NCBI RefSeq assembly: GCF_001628715.1
Contig: NZ_CP011120.1
Span: 2,015,501-2,079,500, forward strand
Source: Acetobacter oryzifermentans
GTDB taxonomy: Bacteria; Pseudomonadota; Alphaproteobacteria; Acetobacterales; Acetobacteraceae
Length of the DNA stretch: 64,000 nt
Direction: 5' to 3'
Shown here in pieces: positions 22,499 through 31,727 of the stretch (its first letter is position 1; each line of letters begins with the position of its first letter). The notes below the pieces were generated by a model. It saw only the letters and a list, made by a program, of their open reading frames with translations. It did no database searches and was not told the DNA's origin. A program made the translations under genes and the position numbers.

Positions 22499-23461
22499 GT
22501 GTTTGAGCGCGCCCGCCGCGTCCTGCAGTTTATCACAACGGTGACCATTCTTGCCATTGCGGCCGTTGTTTGCTTTGTACTGTGGGATTATTACACAGCC
22601 GCCCCCTGGACCCGAAACGGACAAGTGCGTGTACAGGTTGCAGATATTGCCCCTCGTGTTTCAGGCCAGATTATTGCTGTGCGCGTAAGAGATAACCAGT
22701 TCGTTCATGCCGGAGATATTCTGTACGAAATTGATCCGTTTGACTTCAAGGTAGCGCTGGCCACAGCAACGGCTGTTGTCAACCAGCGCAAGGCGGATAT
22801 GGCGCTGAAAGATACGCAGGAGTTTCGGCGTGATAGGCTGACAGATGCTGCGGCCTCCCGCGAAGAAAAACAGGTTTATCAAGCCACGGCAGACATTGCC
22901 AAAGCTGCTTATGCGCAGGCATTGGCCAATCTTTCCCAAGCCAAAATCAACCTTGATCGTACGTATGTGCGCAGCACGGTAACAGGTTACGTCAATAACC
23001 TCATCATGCGTGTGGGTGATTACGCAACAGCAGGCAAATCCAATATTGAGGTTATTGATGCCTCATCCTACTGGGTGGATGGATATTTTGAGGAAACAAA
23101 AATTCGCTCCATTCACGTTGGGGATCGGGTACGCTTGGATCTGATGGGGTATCGGGAGCCTATGTGGGGCCATGTTGTCAGCCTTACGCGCGGCATTGCA
23201 ACCGCCAACGCAGCCACAGCAACGCAGGGCCTGCCATCGGTCGATCCGGTTTATACATGGGTGCGTCTGGCGCAGCGTATTCCTGTGCGTGTGCAGATAG
23301 ACAGTATTCCCCCCGGCACCCAGTTGGCTGCTGGCATGACCAGCACGGTGACTGTTGTGGGCAGCAAAGGCAAACGCGCGCATGATACACTCACCGAAGC
23401 ACTGGATCGTATGCACGATGCCTTAATGGGCGGCACTGGCGGCAGTGGGCTGCGCCATTAA
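22499..23461 (+). CDS. HlyD-type periplasmic adaptor (membrane fusion protein)
   Basis: 320 aa starting with GTG; AAAGGG lies upstream. One N-terminal transmembrane helix (about residues 11-30) is followed by the lipoyl/biotinyl-like half (VRVQVADIAPRVSGQI), an alpha-hairpin (about 85-150) and the second half (ARVSGYV-like VRSTVTGYVNNL). The beta-barrel part contains SYWVDGYFEETKI. It should link the FUSC pump to an outer-membrane channel, whose gene is not adjacent. Confidence 0.9.
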   Translation: MFERARRVLQFITTVTILAIAAVVCFVLWDYYTAAPWTRNGQVRVQVADIAPRVSGQIIAVRVRDNQFVHAGDILYEIDPFDFKVALATATAVVNQRKADMALKDTQEFRRDRLTDAAASREEKQVYQATADIAKAAYAQALANLSQAKINLDRTYVRSTVTGYVNNLIMRVGDYATAGKSNIEVIDASSYWVDGYFEETKIRSIHVGDRVRLDLMGYREPMWGHVVSLTRGIATANAATATQGLPSVDPVYTWVRLAQRIPVRVQIDSIPPGTQLAAGMTSTVTVVGSKGKRAHDTLTEALDRMHDALMGGTGGSGLRH

Positions 23462-23502
23462 AACAGATAGACGCACCTCTCTGGCACTGGCAAAAAGAAG
23501 AC

Positions 23503-24267
23503 ATGCTGTATTCTTTTTTTCGTTCAGAACTTTGCGCTGCAATGGCTCTTTGCTTGACGGTTTTTCTGCCCTCTACTGCCTGTGGGGCAGAAAAAACCAG
23601 AACCCCGGCACTCAATATTGCAGCGCCCTGTCTGAACAGCCTGCATATCCGCGCCCAAAAAGGCGTAACGCAGCCTGAACCAGCAAATGGCCAATGGCCA
23701 GCAGGCCTACAGCTTGCCACCAACTCTGATGGCAGCCTGTCTCTTGCAGGGCAAAACTGTCAGGCAGATACCAATCTTACGCTCACCACCCCCCCCAATA
23801 TGCCGTTGGTTATTACCAGCACAGGCAGAACAGCCATTCAGGTGGATGACCGTAAAGGCCCTGTTTTTCTGCAGGCTGGCAGCGGAGCCGTAACACTAGG
23901 GCGCACTGCGGAACTGAATGTTACTTCTGATTCCACTGGCGCTATCACCATTCCTGTATTGGCTGACTCTGCACGTTTGCGTTCCACACTTTCTGCCCCG
24001 TTCATGATCGGGAAGGTGCAAGCTCCTGCTCTGGCGGTTTATATTGGCGGCTCTGCTGCCTTTACGGCCCAGCAAGGCATACTGGAGGCGTTGGAAATCA
24101 CCTCTAACAGCACGGCAGACGCTGTATTTCACGGTGAAACATCCGTGGCGGCCCTGCATGTTGAAAATGCAGGCAATATTTTAGTGGATAAAGCCACCGG
24201 CACCTTAGCCACAGAGCGTGATGGCAAAGGGAAAATTGTTGTAACCTCAACCCAAGGCAACCACTAG
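23503..24267 (+). CDS. Exported protein of unknown function
   Basis: 254 aa. A signal peptide covers about residues 1-28 (ending ACGA). The mature part is rich in Ser, Thr, Ala and Gly with alternating hydrophobic beta-strand pattern, and resembles the head/auto-adhesin (DUF2807-like) style of repeated strands without a motif I can name. It begins 41 bases after the HlyD gene with AAGAAG before the ATG, so it may belong to the efflux operon. The function is not recognised. Confidence 0.7.
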   Translation: MLYSFFRSELCAAMALCLTVFLPSTACGAEKTRTPALNIAAPCLNSLHIRAQKGVTQPEPANGQWPAGLQLATNSDGSLSLAGQNCQADTNLTLTTPPNMPLVITSTGRTAIQVDDRKGPVFLQAGSGAVTLGRTAELNVTSDSTGAITIPVLADSARLRSTLSAPFMIGKVQAPALAVYIGGSAAFTAQQGILEALEITSNSTADAVFHGETSVAALHVENAGNILVDKATGTLATERDGKGKIVVTSTQGNH

Positions 24268-24368
24268 CCCGTATTCTGCGCTGTAAATGCGGATCGAGCA
24301 TGGTCTTTCCATATGAAAGCCCTTAAAACGTCGGTGCACTTTTAACCGATATATCAAGGACTCTCTAA

Positions 24369-24605
24369 ATGTCTGATACCCTGCCCGACCGCCTTTCCGT
24401 AAACCCGGAAAGCCCTTTTTATAATGAAGACCTGCTGGCCCGGGGCATTGGCGTGCGCTTTAAAGGCGTAGAAAAAACAAACGTTGAAGAATATTGCATC
24501 AGCGAAGGTTGGGTACGTGTGGCCGTGGGCAAAACGGTAGATCGGCGTGGCAACCCCCTTACCATGAAGCTAAGCGGCCCGGTTGAAGTGTGGGTCAAGG
24601 ACTGA
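24369..24605 (+). CDS. DUF3297 family protein
   Basis: 78 aa, nearly full-length match by eye to the DUF3297 type: PDRLSVNPESPFYN, GIGVRFKG, EYCISEGWVRV and GNPLTMKLSGPVEVW. Often wrongly labelled glutathione peroxidase. The function is unknown. AAGGA stands about eight bases before the ATG. Confidence 0.85.
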   Translation: MSDTLPDRLSVNPESPFYNEDLLARGIGVRFKGVEKTNVEEYCISEGWVRVAVGKTVDRRGNPLTMKLSGPVEVWVKD

Positions 24606-24620
24606 CCTGCCCTCCACACA

Positions 24621-24669
24621 TATCCCAAATACAATTAAATACTTTATTAAATTGTAGATGTTTGGGATA
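24621..24669. promoter_or_regulatory. 49-base imperfect palindrome upstream of the sulfide:quinone oxidoreductase gene
   Basis: TATCCCAAA (24621-24629) is mirrored by TTTGGGATA (24661-24669), and inside it ACAATT (24631-24636) is mirrored by AATTGT (24650-24655). The AT-rich centre is 13 bases. No T-run follows, so an operator or mRNA structure is at least as likely as a terminator for the DUF3297 gene. Confidence 0.6.
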
Positions 24670-24706
24670 GTACACCCACGTCAACGTGAGATTCAGGGAG
24701 ACTTCC

Positions 24707-25966
24707 ATGACTCAAACAGAAAACTCCACAACACCAGATCTACGCTACACTGTTGTTGTCGTGGGTGGTGGATCTGCTGGCATTGCCGTAGCAGCCCGCC
24801 TACTGCGTGAACGGGCCACACTGGATATTGCCATTATAGACCCCGCAACCACCCACGCCTATCAGCCCGGCTGGACACTGGTTGGCGCAGGCGTCATGAA
24901 GCTGCGGAGCACGCTGGATCAGGAAGGTGGCGTTATCCCCAAAGGCTGCACCTGGTTGCGTGCTGCGGCGGCATCCTTCCAGCCAGATAATAACATGCTT
25001 ACGCTGGAAGATGGCCGCACCGTTGCTTACAACCGCCTGATTGTTTGCCCCGGCCTCCAGTTGGATTGGGATAAGATTGAAGGGCTAACAGATACGCTGG
25101 GCCGCAATGGCGTGTGCAGTAACTATTCCAAAGATACTGTGGAATATACATGGACATGCATCCAATCCCTTTCCGGTGGCACGGCACTGTTCACCCAGCC
25201 GCCCATGCCTATCAAATGCGCTGGCGCGCCACAGAAAATTGCCTATCTGGCATCTGATTACTGGCGCAAGCAAGGCACACTTAACCGCACCAATGTAGAT
25301 TTCTGCATGACAGGTGATGCGCTGTTTGGCGTGGCTTACTATCGCCCCGGTTTGCAGGAAGCCGTAGATTATTATGGCATTAACGTGCTGTACAAGCATA
25401 CACTGGTTGCCGTAAACGGGCCGGAACACAAGGCAACCTTTGCTGTTACCGGGCCAGATGGAAAAGTTACAAATGTGGTGAAAGAGTTTGACATGCTGCA
25501 TGTCACCCCACCACAGAGCGCTCCAGACTTCATCAAAAAAAGTCCGTTGGCGAATGAAGGTGGCTGGTTGGATGTAGACCCCAGCACGCTCCAGCATGCC
25601 AAGTATCCTTCCATCTTTGGTATAGGCGATGTTATCGGCACATCCAACGCCAAAACCATGGCCGCTGCGCGTGCGCAAACCCCAGTGGTAACAGCAAACG
25701 TTCTGGCATCTCTGGATGGCAAACCGCTAACAGGCAGCTACGATGGATACGGCGCCTGCCCGCTAACAGTTGCTTACGGCAAGATTATTCTGGCGGAATT
25801 CCTGTATGGCGGCAAACCTGCCCCCAGCTTCCCTTACGATCAGCGCAAGCCTAGCCGCTTTGCATGGTTCCTTAAGACAACCGTATTCCCACGTGTTTAC
25901 TGGGATATGATGTTGAAAGGGCGGGATATTGAAATGCCGCACCATCCGGAATGGGTGAAGAAATAA
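24707..25966 (+). CDS. sqr: Sulfide:quinone oxidoreductase, type II
   Basis: 419 aa. The N-terminal FAD fold shows VVVVGGGSAGIAVAARL. Type II SQR features are C171 in KCAGAPQK and C351 in GYGACPL, the pair of redox cysteines that form the trisulfide bridge, with GIGDVIGTSNAKT binding flavin near residue 305. It would oxidise sulfide at the membrane and pass electrons to quinone. GGGAG stands before the ATG at 24707; a frame to 24686 has no ribosome site. Confidence 0.87.
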   Translation: MTQTENSTTPDLRYTVVVVGGGSAGIAVAARLLRERATLDIAIIDPATTHAYQPGWTLVGAGVMKLRSTLDQEGGVIPKGCTWLRAAAASFQPDNNMLTLEDGRTVAYNRLIVCPGLQLDWDKIEGLTDTLGRNGVCSNYSKDTVEYTWTCIQSLSGGTALFTQPPMPIKCAGAPQKIAYLASDYWRKQGTLNRTNVDFCMTGDALFGVAYYRPGLQEAVDYYGINVLYKHTLVAVNGPEHKATFAVTGPDGKVTNVVKEFDMLHVTPPQSAPDFIKKSPLANEGGWLDVDPSTLQHAKYPSIFGIGDVIGTSNAKTMAAARAQTPVVTANVLASLDGKPLTGSYDGYGACPLTVAYGKIILAEFLYGGKPAPSFPYDQRKPSRFAWFLKTTVFPRVYWDMMLKGRDIEMPHHPEWVKK

Positions 25967-26011
25967 GTTCCGGTCTTTCTGATCCCCCTTTTCAGAAAGC
26001 AGACATAAAAA

Positions 26012-26040
26012 AAAGCCTCCCGATATTTTCGGGAGGCTTT
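26012..26040. terminator. Bidirectional rho-independent terminator
   Basis: A 12-base perfect stem (AAAGCCTCCCGA at 26012-26023 and TCGGGAGGCTTT at 26029-26040) with A- and T-runs on both sides. It ends the sqr gene and the convergent hpnN gene. Confidence 0.92.
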
Positions 26041-26071
26041 TTTATTACCTCACTCTTATACCTGCTTTTTA

Positions 26072-28666
26072 TCAGGCCTCATCTATCGGCCGCTTGGGTA
26101 GTAGGGCTGGCACAAACACAAGTGTTGCCAACAATGTGCACCCTAAAGAAAGCAACAGCAAGCGCCCCATACTTGCTGTGCCCGGATGGTGAGAAAGCGC
26201 CAGAGAACCAAAAGCTGTACCCGTTGTCAGGGCAGAAAACAGCACGGCACGTGCAGTGGGCGAAGCCAGCGGATATTTCACACCATCCCGCCAGTTCATG
26301 ACAAAATAGATATTGAAGGAAACCCCAACCCCTAGCAGCAGGGGCAATGCAATAATGTTTGCAAAGTTTAGGGTTTCAGGCAGCAGCACAATCAAAATAA
26401 CTGTCATCAAAGCAGAAAGCAGCAACGGTGCCAGCACCAGCGCCATATCCTTAACGCGGCGCAGGGCCAGCATCAGAATAACGGCAATCATAACAATAGC
26501 TGCGCCTGCGGCCTGTTCAAACGCCTTCACAATAGAACGTGCGCTTTCCACAATATCAACCGCTGTGCCAGCCATTTGTGGCTCTACTTTCTGGAGAGAA
26601 CCCACAAATTTACGCAGCGCGCCAGAATTGGACATCACTCCCTTAGGATGCACTTCCACCAAGGCACGGCCATCTGGCAGCAAGTAATCATCTGCAATTT
26701 CAGCAGGCACATCCTTGATGCTTACAGGCGTTGCCTGAAGCATGGTGCGCAACTGATCCAGCTCTGTCGGCAAAAAGCGCACCAATGCGGTGTTAGCAGC
26801 CTGCACTGTGGCATCTGGAGCTTCTGCCAGCTTGGCCAGAGCAGCCTGAATACGGCGTAACGGATCTTGAGCAGGCAGTTTATCCAGCACAGCAGCCAAA
26901 GCAACAGACGTATCATGTGCTGATTTACGCAGATCATCCGCTGTGGGAGCAGCTTTAGGCTGTGGCACAATAAGAGTTGGTAACAGAATAGAAGCCGCAT
27001 CCTGAATAAGAGCCAGTTTCTGCTGCTGTTGGGTTGGCACAAAGGAGCCCAACCACATCACATCATTCACATCTGGCATATTAGACAAGCGTGTTGTTTC
27101 TTTTTCTGCATCAGCAAGGGAATGCACCAGCAATTCTGCACTATAAGGAGATGTCTGCGGGTTGTTGATCAGCAGTTTAAGGGCGCGCATCCCTTCCGAG
27201 TTCGGATTTTTGGTATGCAGCGGGTCACCATCAAACTGTAGGCTGGGTACTAGCGCCAAGCCCACCAAAGCCACCAGTGCAAAAAAGCCCAAAAGCAGCT
27301 TGCGCATATGGCGGATTTTAATGTCCACCGGCTTCATGAACGCATAGCCCATGCTTGGACAGTTGAGCGGCGGATGGCAGATTTTTAGCAGTGAAGGCAA
27401 AAGCGTGGTGGTGCAGATAAACGCAACCAACATGCCAATACCAGCAATAAGACCAAGCTGCGCAACACCCAGAAAAGCTGTGGGCGTAAAGGCCAGAAAC
27501 CCTGCGGATGTTGCCAAGGCAGCTACAAGAATCTGATGCCCGGTTTCTTCACCCGTAAGGCGCAGCGCTTCAAACATGCCTTCTTCGCCCGTGTGTGTGG
27601 GTGTTTGAGCCCGAAAGCGCACAGAAAACTGAATGGCAAAGTCCACCGCAATGCCAACAAACAGAATAGCAAATGCCACGGAAATCAGGTTAAGCGTACC
27701 AACAGCTACAGCGGCAAATCCGGTGGTAAGCAACAAGCCCACAACAAGTGTGACCACAATAGGCAGCACCACACGCCATGTTCTAACAGCAAGCGTAAGC
27801 CACAAGGTAACAAGCGCTAGAGACCCCAGAAGCCCTGCCACCATGCCTTCTGCCACGGTTGCAAACTCTTCATCATCTAGCTGCACCTGCCCGGTTAGAT
27901 AAACCTTGGCGTGCCCATTTTTAACAAATTCCAGAGAACTGATAGCCTGCCGCATGGCATCTGCGGAGGCACCACCCGGCTGAAAAGACCCATAATCCAA
28001 TATCGGTTTGGTGATAACGAACTGATAATTTCCAGCCAGATCAGAAAGTTTGCCGCCCAAAAGCTGCTGCCATGACATAGCCTCGGCATGCCCTGCCACG
28101 GCTTGTTCCAGCGTATTGGCAAAACCGGACAAAGGCGCCTGAAAGCCAGACAGATTGGCCTGATCCTGCTTTACGCCCTCTGCCATAAGGGAAAGAGCAC
28201 CAAACAGCCCTCGTGCTGAAGGATCTTGCGATAACGCCGCCAGAAATGGCTGCGCCGCAATTGTATCATTCAGCACCTGAGAAAGCGGCTGCGGCTCCAG
28301 AAACATCAAGCCGTTGCGTAGCAGATACGGGTTGGCATCTGGCCTATGCGCAAAGGAAAAGTGTTTATGATCGGCACTTATCTTGGCGGCCAGCTCCCGC
28401 GCGGTTTCCTGTCCTTCTTCAGGCATTTTAGCCTGAATGACAGCTACCAGAAGGTTTTCCTTCTGGGGGAATAAGCGCCCCATTTCATCGGAACGCTGCT
28501 TCCACTCTAAACGAGGAGAAAGCATTTTGCTGGTATCTGTCGTTACTCCCAGACGGGTCATGCCAGCGTAAACGCCTGCCCCCGAAAGCACGAGAAACAA
28601 CGCCACAACAGCCCAGGCATGGCGGGCGCAAAACGCAATGAAACGACCTATGGGTGCAAACAGCAT
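26072..28666 (-). CDS. hpnN: Hopanoid-associated RND (MMPL) transporter HpnN
   Basis: 864 aa with the 12-helix MMPL/RND plan: one helix at residues about 15-33, a large periplasmic loop, helices about 275-440, a second periplasmic loop and a last helix block about 715-860. In Rhodopseudomonas and Burkholderia HpnN moves hopanoids to the outer membrane. The assignment rests on length, topology, the MMPL sequence GIAVDFAIQFSVRFR and the neighbouring HpnL-type gene. A hairpin separates it from hpnL upstream, so it may have its own promoter. Confidence 0.82.
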   Translation of the reverse strand: MLFAPIGRFIAFCARHAWAVVALFLVLSGAGVYAGMTRLGVTTDTSKMLSPRLEWKQRSDEMGRLFPQKENLLVAVIQAKMPEEGQETARELAAKISADHKHFSFAHRPDANPYLLRNGLMFLEPQPLSQVLNDTIAAQPFLAALSQDPSARGLFGALSLMAEGVKQDQANLSGFQAPLSGFANTLEQAVAGHAEAMSWQQLLGGKLSDLAGNYQFVITKPILDYGSFQPGGASADAMRQAISSLEFVKNGHAKVYLTGQVQLDDEEFATVAEGMVAGLLGSLALVTLWLTLAVRTWRVVLPIVVTLVVGLLLTTGFAAVAVGTLNLISVAFAILFVGIAVDFAIQFSVRFRAQTPTHTGEEGMFEALRLTGEETGHQILVAALATSAGFLAFTPTAFLGVAQLGLIAGIGMLVAFICTTTLLPSLLKICHPPLNCPSMGYAFMKPVDIKIRHMRKLLLGFFALVALVGLALVPSLQFDGDPLHTKNPNSEGMRALKLLINNPQTSPYSAELLVHSLADAEKETTRLSNMPDVNDVMWLGSFVPTQQQQKLALIQDAASILLPTLIVPQPKAAPTADDLRKSAHDTSVALAAVLDKLPAQDPLRRIQAALAKLAEAPDATVQAANTALVRFLPTELDQLRTMLQATPVSIKDVPAEIADDYLLPDGRALVEVHPKGVMSNSGALRKFVGSLQKVEPQMAGTAVDIVESARSIVKAFEQAAGAAIVMIAVILMLALRRVKDMALVLAPLLLSALMTVILIVLLPETLNFANIIALPLLLGVGVSFNIYFVMNWRDGVKYPLASPTARAVLFSALTTGTAFGSLALSHHPGTASMGRLLLLSLGCTLLATLVFVPALLPKRPIDEA

Positions 28667-28693
28667 GATGAACGACAGGATCCCAAAATAATC

Positions 28694-28716
28694 ACAGCCC
28701 CAGCAGAAGGGGCTGT
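28694..28716 (-). terminator. Hairpin between hpnL and hpnN
   Basis: An eight-base stem (ACAGCCCC at 28694-28701, GGGGCTGT at 28709-28716) with a 7-base loop, followed on the minus strand by GATTATTTT. A weak terminator or attenuator. Confidence 0.5.
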
Positions 28717-28780
28717 CATGGTTTGCCCAACCCCCCAGCCAGAAGCAAGTGATGATGTAAGCAGGGCTCTGTTTTCCTTT

Positions 28781-29791
28781 TTACAGACCCGTGCGGGAAA
28801 AGGGCATTTTACGCAGGCGCTCGGCATAAAGGCGCCATGTATGCTCAAGCCATTGCCACAATATAAGAGAGGGCAAACCCCAAGCAATTTCACGCAAACG
28901 TTTGATAAGAGAAAGCGCGATGGCAACTGCAGGCGGCATGCCAAAAAGGCTACCAACCATAATGTAGCCCCCTTCTGACACACCAAGGGCCCCGGGTACG
29001 GCAAACCCGGCTGATTTAGCTGCTTCTCCCACACCTTCGATCACAAATCCGGTAGCAAGAGAGCACCCATGCCCCATGAAGTGCAGAATCAGCCACACCT
29101 CAACGGCCCCCAAAGCCCACGCACAAAACTGCAATATCAGACCACTAACCGCATTGCGGCCTGATTTATACAGCGCGAGCACTTCCTTATTAAGGCCGCG
29201 AATACCATCAACACCGCTCCACCCCAGATGAGCAGCTATGCGGATAAGCAATTTTTCTATGAAAGCCACGGCCCCAAGCCACTGGCTGATAAATACGCCG
29301 CCGCCAATAGCCAAAAGCACCAATGCGCTTTCCAGCAATCGGTCTGTAACGGCGGAGCGCTTGACCAAGAACAGCAACATGACCAAGCCACTGAGGGTAA
29401 ACACCACTTGGCTGAGCAACTCTATTGTCAGATCACAAATTGTCGCGGCAGCCGCATGTTTTAGGCCCAAGCCACGCCGTGCGAGCAAGCGGGAGGACAT
29501 CACCTCCCCACCAACCTGTGCAACTGGGAGAAGGTTATTTATGCCCTCTCGCACACAGCGGAGCATGAAATAGGCTCTTAATGGCAGAACCGGGCCAAAA
29601 GTCTGGCCCGCAATAGTGCGCCAAGCGGAAGCAGAAAGAAAAACCTGTACGCTATGAAAAGCAATAACAGCTAAAATGCCCCAACCGCCTGTCATAACAA
29701 GAGAAAAAATGGAGGACACCCCAAACTGGGCCAGCATCCATACGGTCAACCCCAAACCGAAAATCCCGGCAATGAGAGTGACCCGCTTCAT
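28781..29791 (-). CDS. hpnL: HpnL-type membrane protein (lysylphosphatidylglycerol synthase TM family)
   Basis: 336 aa, hydrophobic, about eight transmembrane helices of the UPF0104/LPG-synthase TM type. Seen are YFMLRCVREGINNLLPVAQVGGE and GVGEAAKSAGFAVPGALGVSEGG, both characteristic of this group. HpnL genes accompany hopanoid biosynthesis genes. Its role (flipping or holding lipid) is not settled. Adjacent hpnN supports the name. It follows ribH on the same strand after 70 bases. Confidence 0.78.
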   Translation of the reverse strand: MKRVTLIAGIFGLGLTVWMLAQFGVSSIFSLVMTGGWGILAVIAFHSVQVFLSASAWRTIAGQTFGPVLPLRAYFMLRCVREGINNLLPVAQVGGEVMSSRLLARRGLGLKHAAAATICDLTIELLSQVVFTLSGLVMLLFLVKRSAVTDRLLESALVLLAIGGGVFISQWLGAVAFIEKLLIRIAAHLGWSGVDGIRGLNKEVLALYKSGRNAVSGLILQFCAWALGAVEVWLILHFMGHGCSLATGFVIEGVGEAAKSAGFAVPGALGVSEGGYIMVGSLFGMPPAVAIALSLIKRLREIAWGLPSLILWQWLEHTWRLYAERLRKMPFSRTGL

Positions 29792-29861
29792 GCTCCCTCC
29801 ATCCTTTTTCTGGCTTGGCTTTTACACTTTCGGTTGGTGCAGCCTAACACACCTCATTTAT

Positions 29862-30347
29862 TCAGCCTTTGATCTGGCGCAGCAAGGCCAGAGATTCCAC
29901 ACACGCCGCAGCGGCTTCGCGCCCTTTGTTATGGATATCATCCGCAGAACGTACCTGCGCCTGCTCTTCTGTATAAGTTGTCAGCACACCAAAGGCGATA
30001 GGCGTTTCTGTGGCCAAAGATGCCTGAAGAATACCCATTGTGGCGCCCAGGCTAATAAATTCAAAATGCGCTGTATCCCCTTTTACCACGCACCCAAGGC
30101 AGATAACGCCTTCATAGTTGCCTGTTTTGGCGAGTGTCTGTGCCAGAAGTGGCATTTCAAAGGCACCGGGCGCAGCAAATACATCACCATCTTTCACGGC
30201 AATGTTATGTTCTGCCAGCCAAGCCACTGCGCCATCACGCAGGCCACCTGTCACAGTTTCATTAAATCGGCTGACAATAATAGCCAAACGCGGCGCAGGA
30301 GAAAGCGCCTTGAGATCCGGCAAGGAAACGGGGGAACGTGTACCCAT
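29862..30347 (-). CDS. ribH: 6,7-dimethyl-8-ribityllumazine synthase
   Basis: 161 aa. It condenses the RibBA and RibD/phosphatase products to lumazine. Motifs seen are SRFNETVT (substrate phosphate side), PGAFEMPLLAQ, VICLGCVVKGDTAHFEF with the catalytic histidine, and GVLTTYTEEQA. It is the last rib gene of the operon, 36 bases after ribBA. Confidence 0.95.
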   Translation of the reverse strand: MGTRSPVSLPDLKALSPAPRLAIIVSRFNETVTGGLRDGAVAWLAEHNIAVKDGDVFAAPGAFEMPLLAQTLAKTGNYEGVICLGCVVKGDTAHFEFISLGATMGILQASLATETPIAFGVLTTYTEEQAQVRSADDIHNKGREAAAACVESLALLRQIKG

Positions 30348-30383
30348 CAGTTAAACACCTTTAATAACTCACTTATGTAAAAA

Positions 30384-31727
30384 TCAGACAACCGCATCCG
30401 GTTCGGCATCAACGGCAATAAACTGCCCAAGATGATGCCCCATGCGCCGGCGTTTGGCTTCCAGATAGGCACGATTATGCGCGGTAGGTGGAATTTCCAG
30501 CCCAATCCGGCGGCGCACCATAAACCCGCGTGCTTCCAGTGCGCGCACTTTATCTGGGTTGTTCGTCAGCAAATCCAATTCGCCCATGCCAAGGCTGCGC
30601 AATACGCCAGAGGCTGCGCGCCAATCTCTGGCATCTGTTGCAAAACCAAGCCGATGGTTGGCATCCACCGTATCTAGCCCGGCATCCTGTAGTTCATAGG
30701 CCCGGATTTTGTTGACCAACCCGATACCACGCCCTTCGTGCCCGCGCACATAGACCAGCACGCCACATTCCGCCTGCCCTATGGCCCGCAACGCTGCATG
30801 CAACTGTGCCCCACAATCGCACCGCAGGGAGCCAAGAGCATCACCTGTCACGCACTCAGAATGCAAACGCACCAGCGGCACAGCACCGCTGCGGCGCACA
30901 TCCCCTTTTACCAAGGCAACATGCTCCACGCCGTTTTCATCCTGAAAAGCATGGATGATCAAATCGTCCCCACCGTAAGCACTGGGTAAGGATGCCTGCG
31001 CCAGATCTGGCACCGCAGGCTCTGGCGCAGTTTCCGGATTTGCTTCGGCGGCCTGCGCAGCCAAGGATGACAAACCGTGTGCTTTAATCCACGTTACCAG
31101 CTCTGCAATAGAGACAATCGGCAGATCATGCTGGCGGGCAAACACTTCTAACTGAGGACGGCGCGCCATGGTGCCATCTTCATTCAGAATTTCACAGATA
31201 ACGGCAGCTGGCTTTAACCCGGCCAAACGCAGCAGATCTATTGATCCCTCGGTATGCCCAATACGTTCCAGCACCCCACCTGGGGCGGCCCGCAGTGGAA
31301 AGATATGGCCCGGTGTGGCGATATCTGCTGGCGTTGCGTTTTCTGATGCCGCGACACGCACAGTATGCGCCCTGTCTGGCGCAGAAATGCCGGTGCTAAC
31401 GCCTTCCTTCGCCTCAATAGAGACCGTAAACGCCGTGCCGTACTGAGCGGTATTGTCGCTTTGCCGCACCATCATGGCCAGACCGAGGCGATCCACCTGT
31501 TTTGGCGTAAGTGGCAGGCACACAAGGCCACGCGCATGGGTGATCATGAAGTTCATGGCTTCTGGCGTCATAAACTCAGCGGCCATGACCAGATCGCCTT
31601 CGTTTTCACGATCTTCATCATCCACCATAATGACCATCCGGCCAGCACGCACGGCTTCAACCGCCTGCAAAAGCCTTGCCGATGCCTTAGCTGCCACAGG
31701 AGCTGCTGTTTTTACTTGGTCCGGCAT
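30384..31727 (-). CDS. ribBA: Bifunctional DHBP synthase / GTP cyclohydrolase II
   Basis: 447 aa. The N-terminal RibB domain (residues about 20-220) has DDEDRENEGDLV, and RIGHTEGSIDL near its end, and gives 3,4-dihydroxy-2-butanone 4-phosphate. The C-terminal RibA domain (about 250-440) has zinc cysteines in HSECVTGDALGSLRCDCG, GHEGRGIGLVNK, and LLTNNPDK. Unlike many alphaproteobacterial fusions, which keep an inactive RibA half, the zinc motif here is complete. The start lies inside ribE (16-base overlap). Confidence 0.93.
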   Translation of the reverse strand: MPDQVKTAAPVAAKASARLLQAVEAVRAGRMVIMVDDEDRENEGDLVMAAEFMTPEAMNFMITHARGLVCLPLTPKQVDRLGLAMMVRQSDNTAQYGTAFTVSIEAKEGVSTGISAPDRAHTVRVAASENATPADIATPGHIFPLRAAPGGVLERIGHTEGSIDLLRLAGLKPAAVICEILNEDGTMARRPQLEVFARQHDLPIVSIAELVTWIKAHGLSSLAAQAAEANPETAPEPAVPDLAQASLPSAYGGDDLIIHAFQDENGVEHVALVKGDVRRSGAVPLVRLHSECVTGDALGSLRCDCGAQLHAALRAIGQAECGVLVYVRGHEGRGIGLVNKIRAYELQDAGLDTVDANHRLGFATDARDWRAASGVLRSLGMGELDLLTNNPDKVRALEARGFMVRRRIGLEIPPTAHNRAYLEAKRRRMGHHLGQFIAVDAEPDAVV

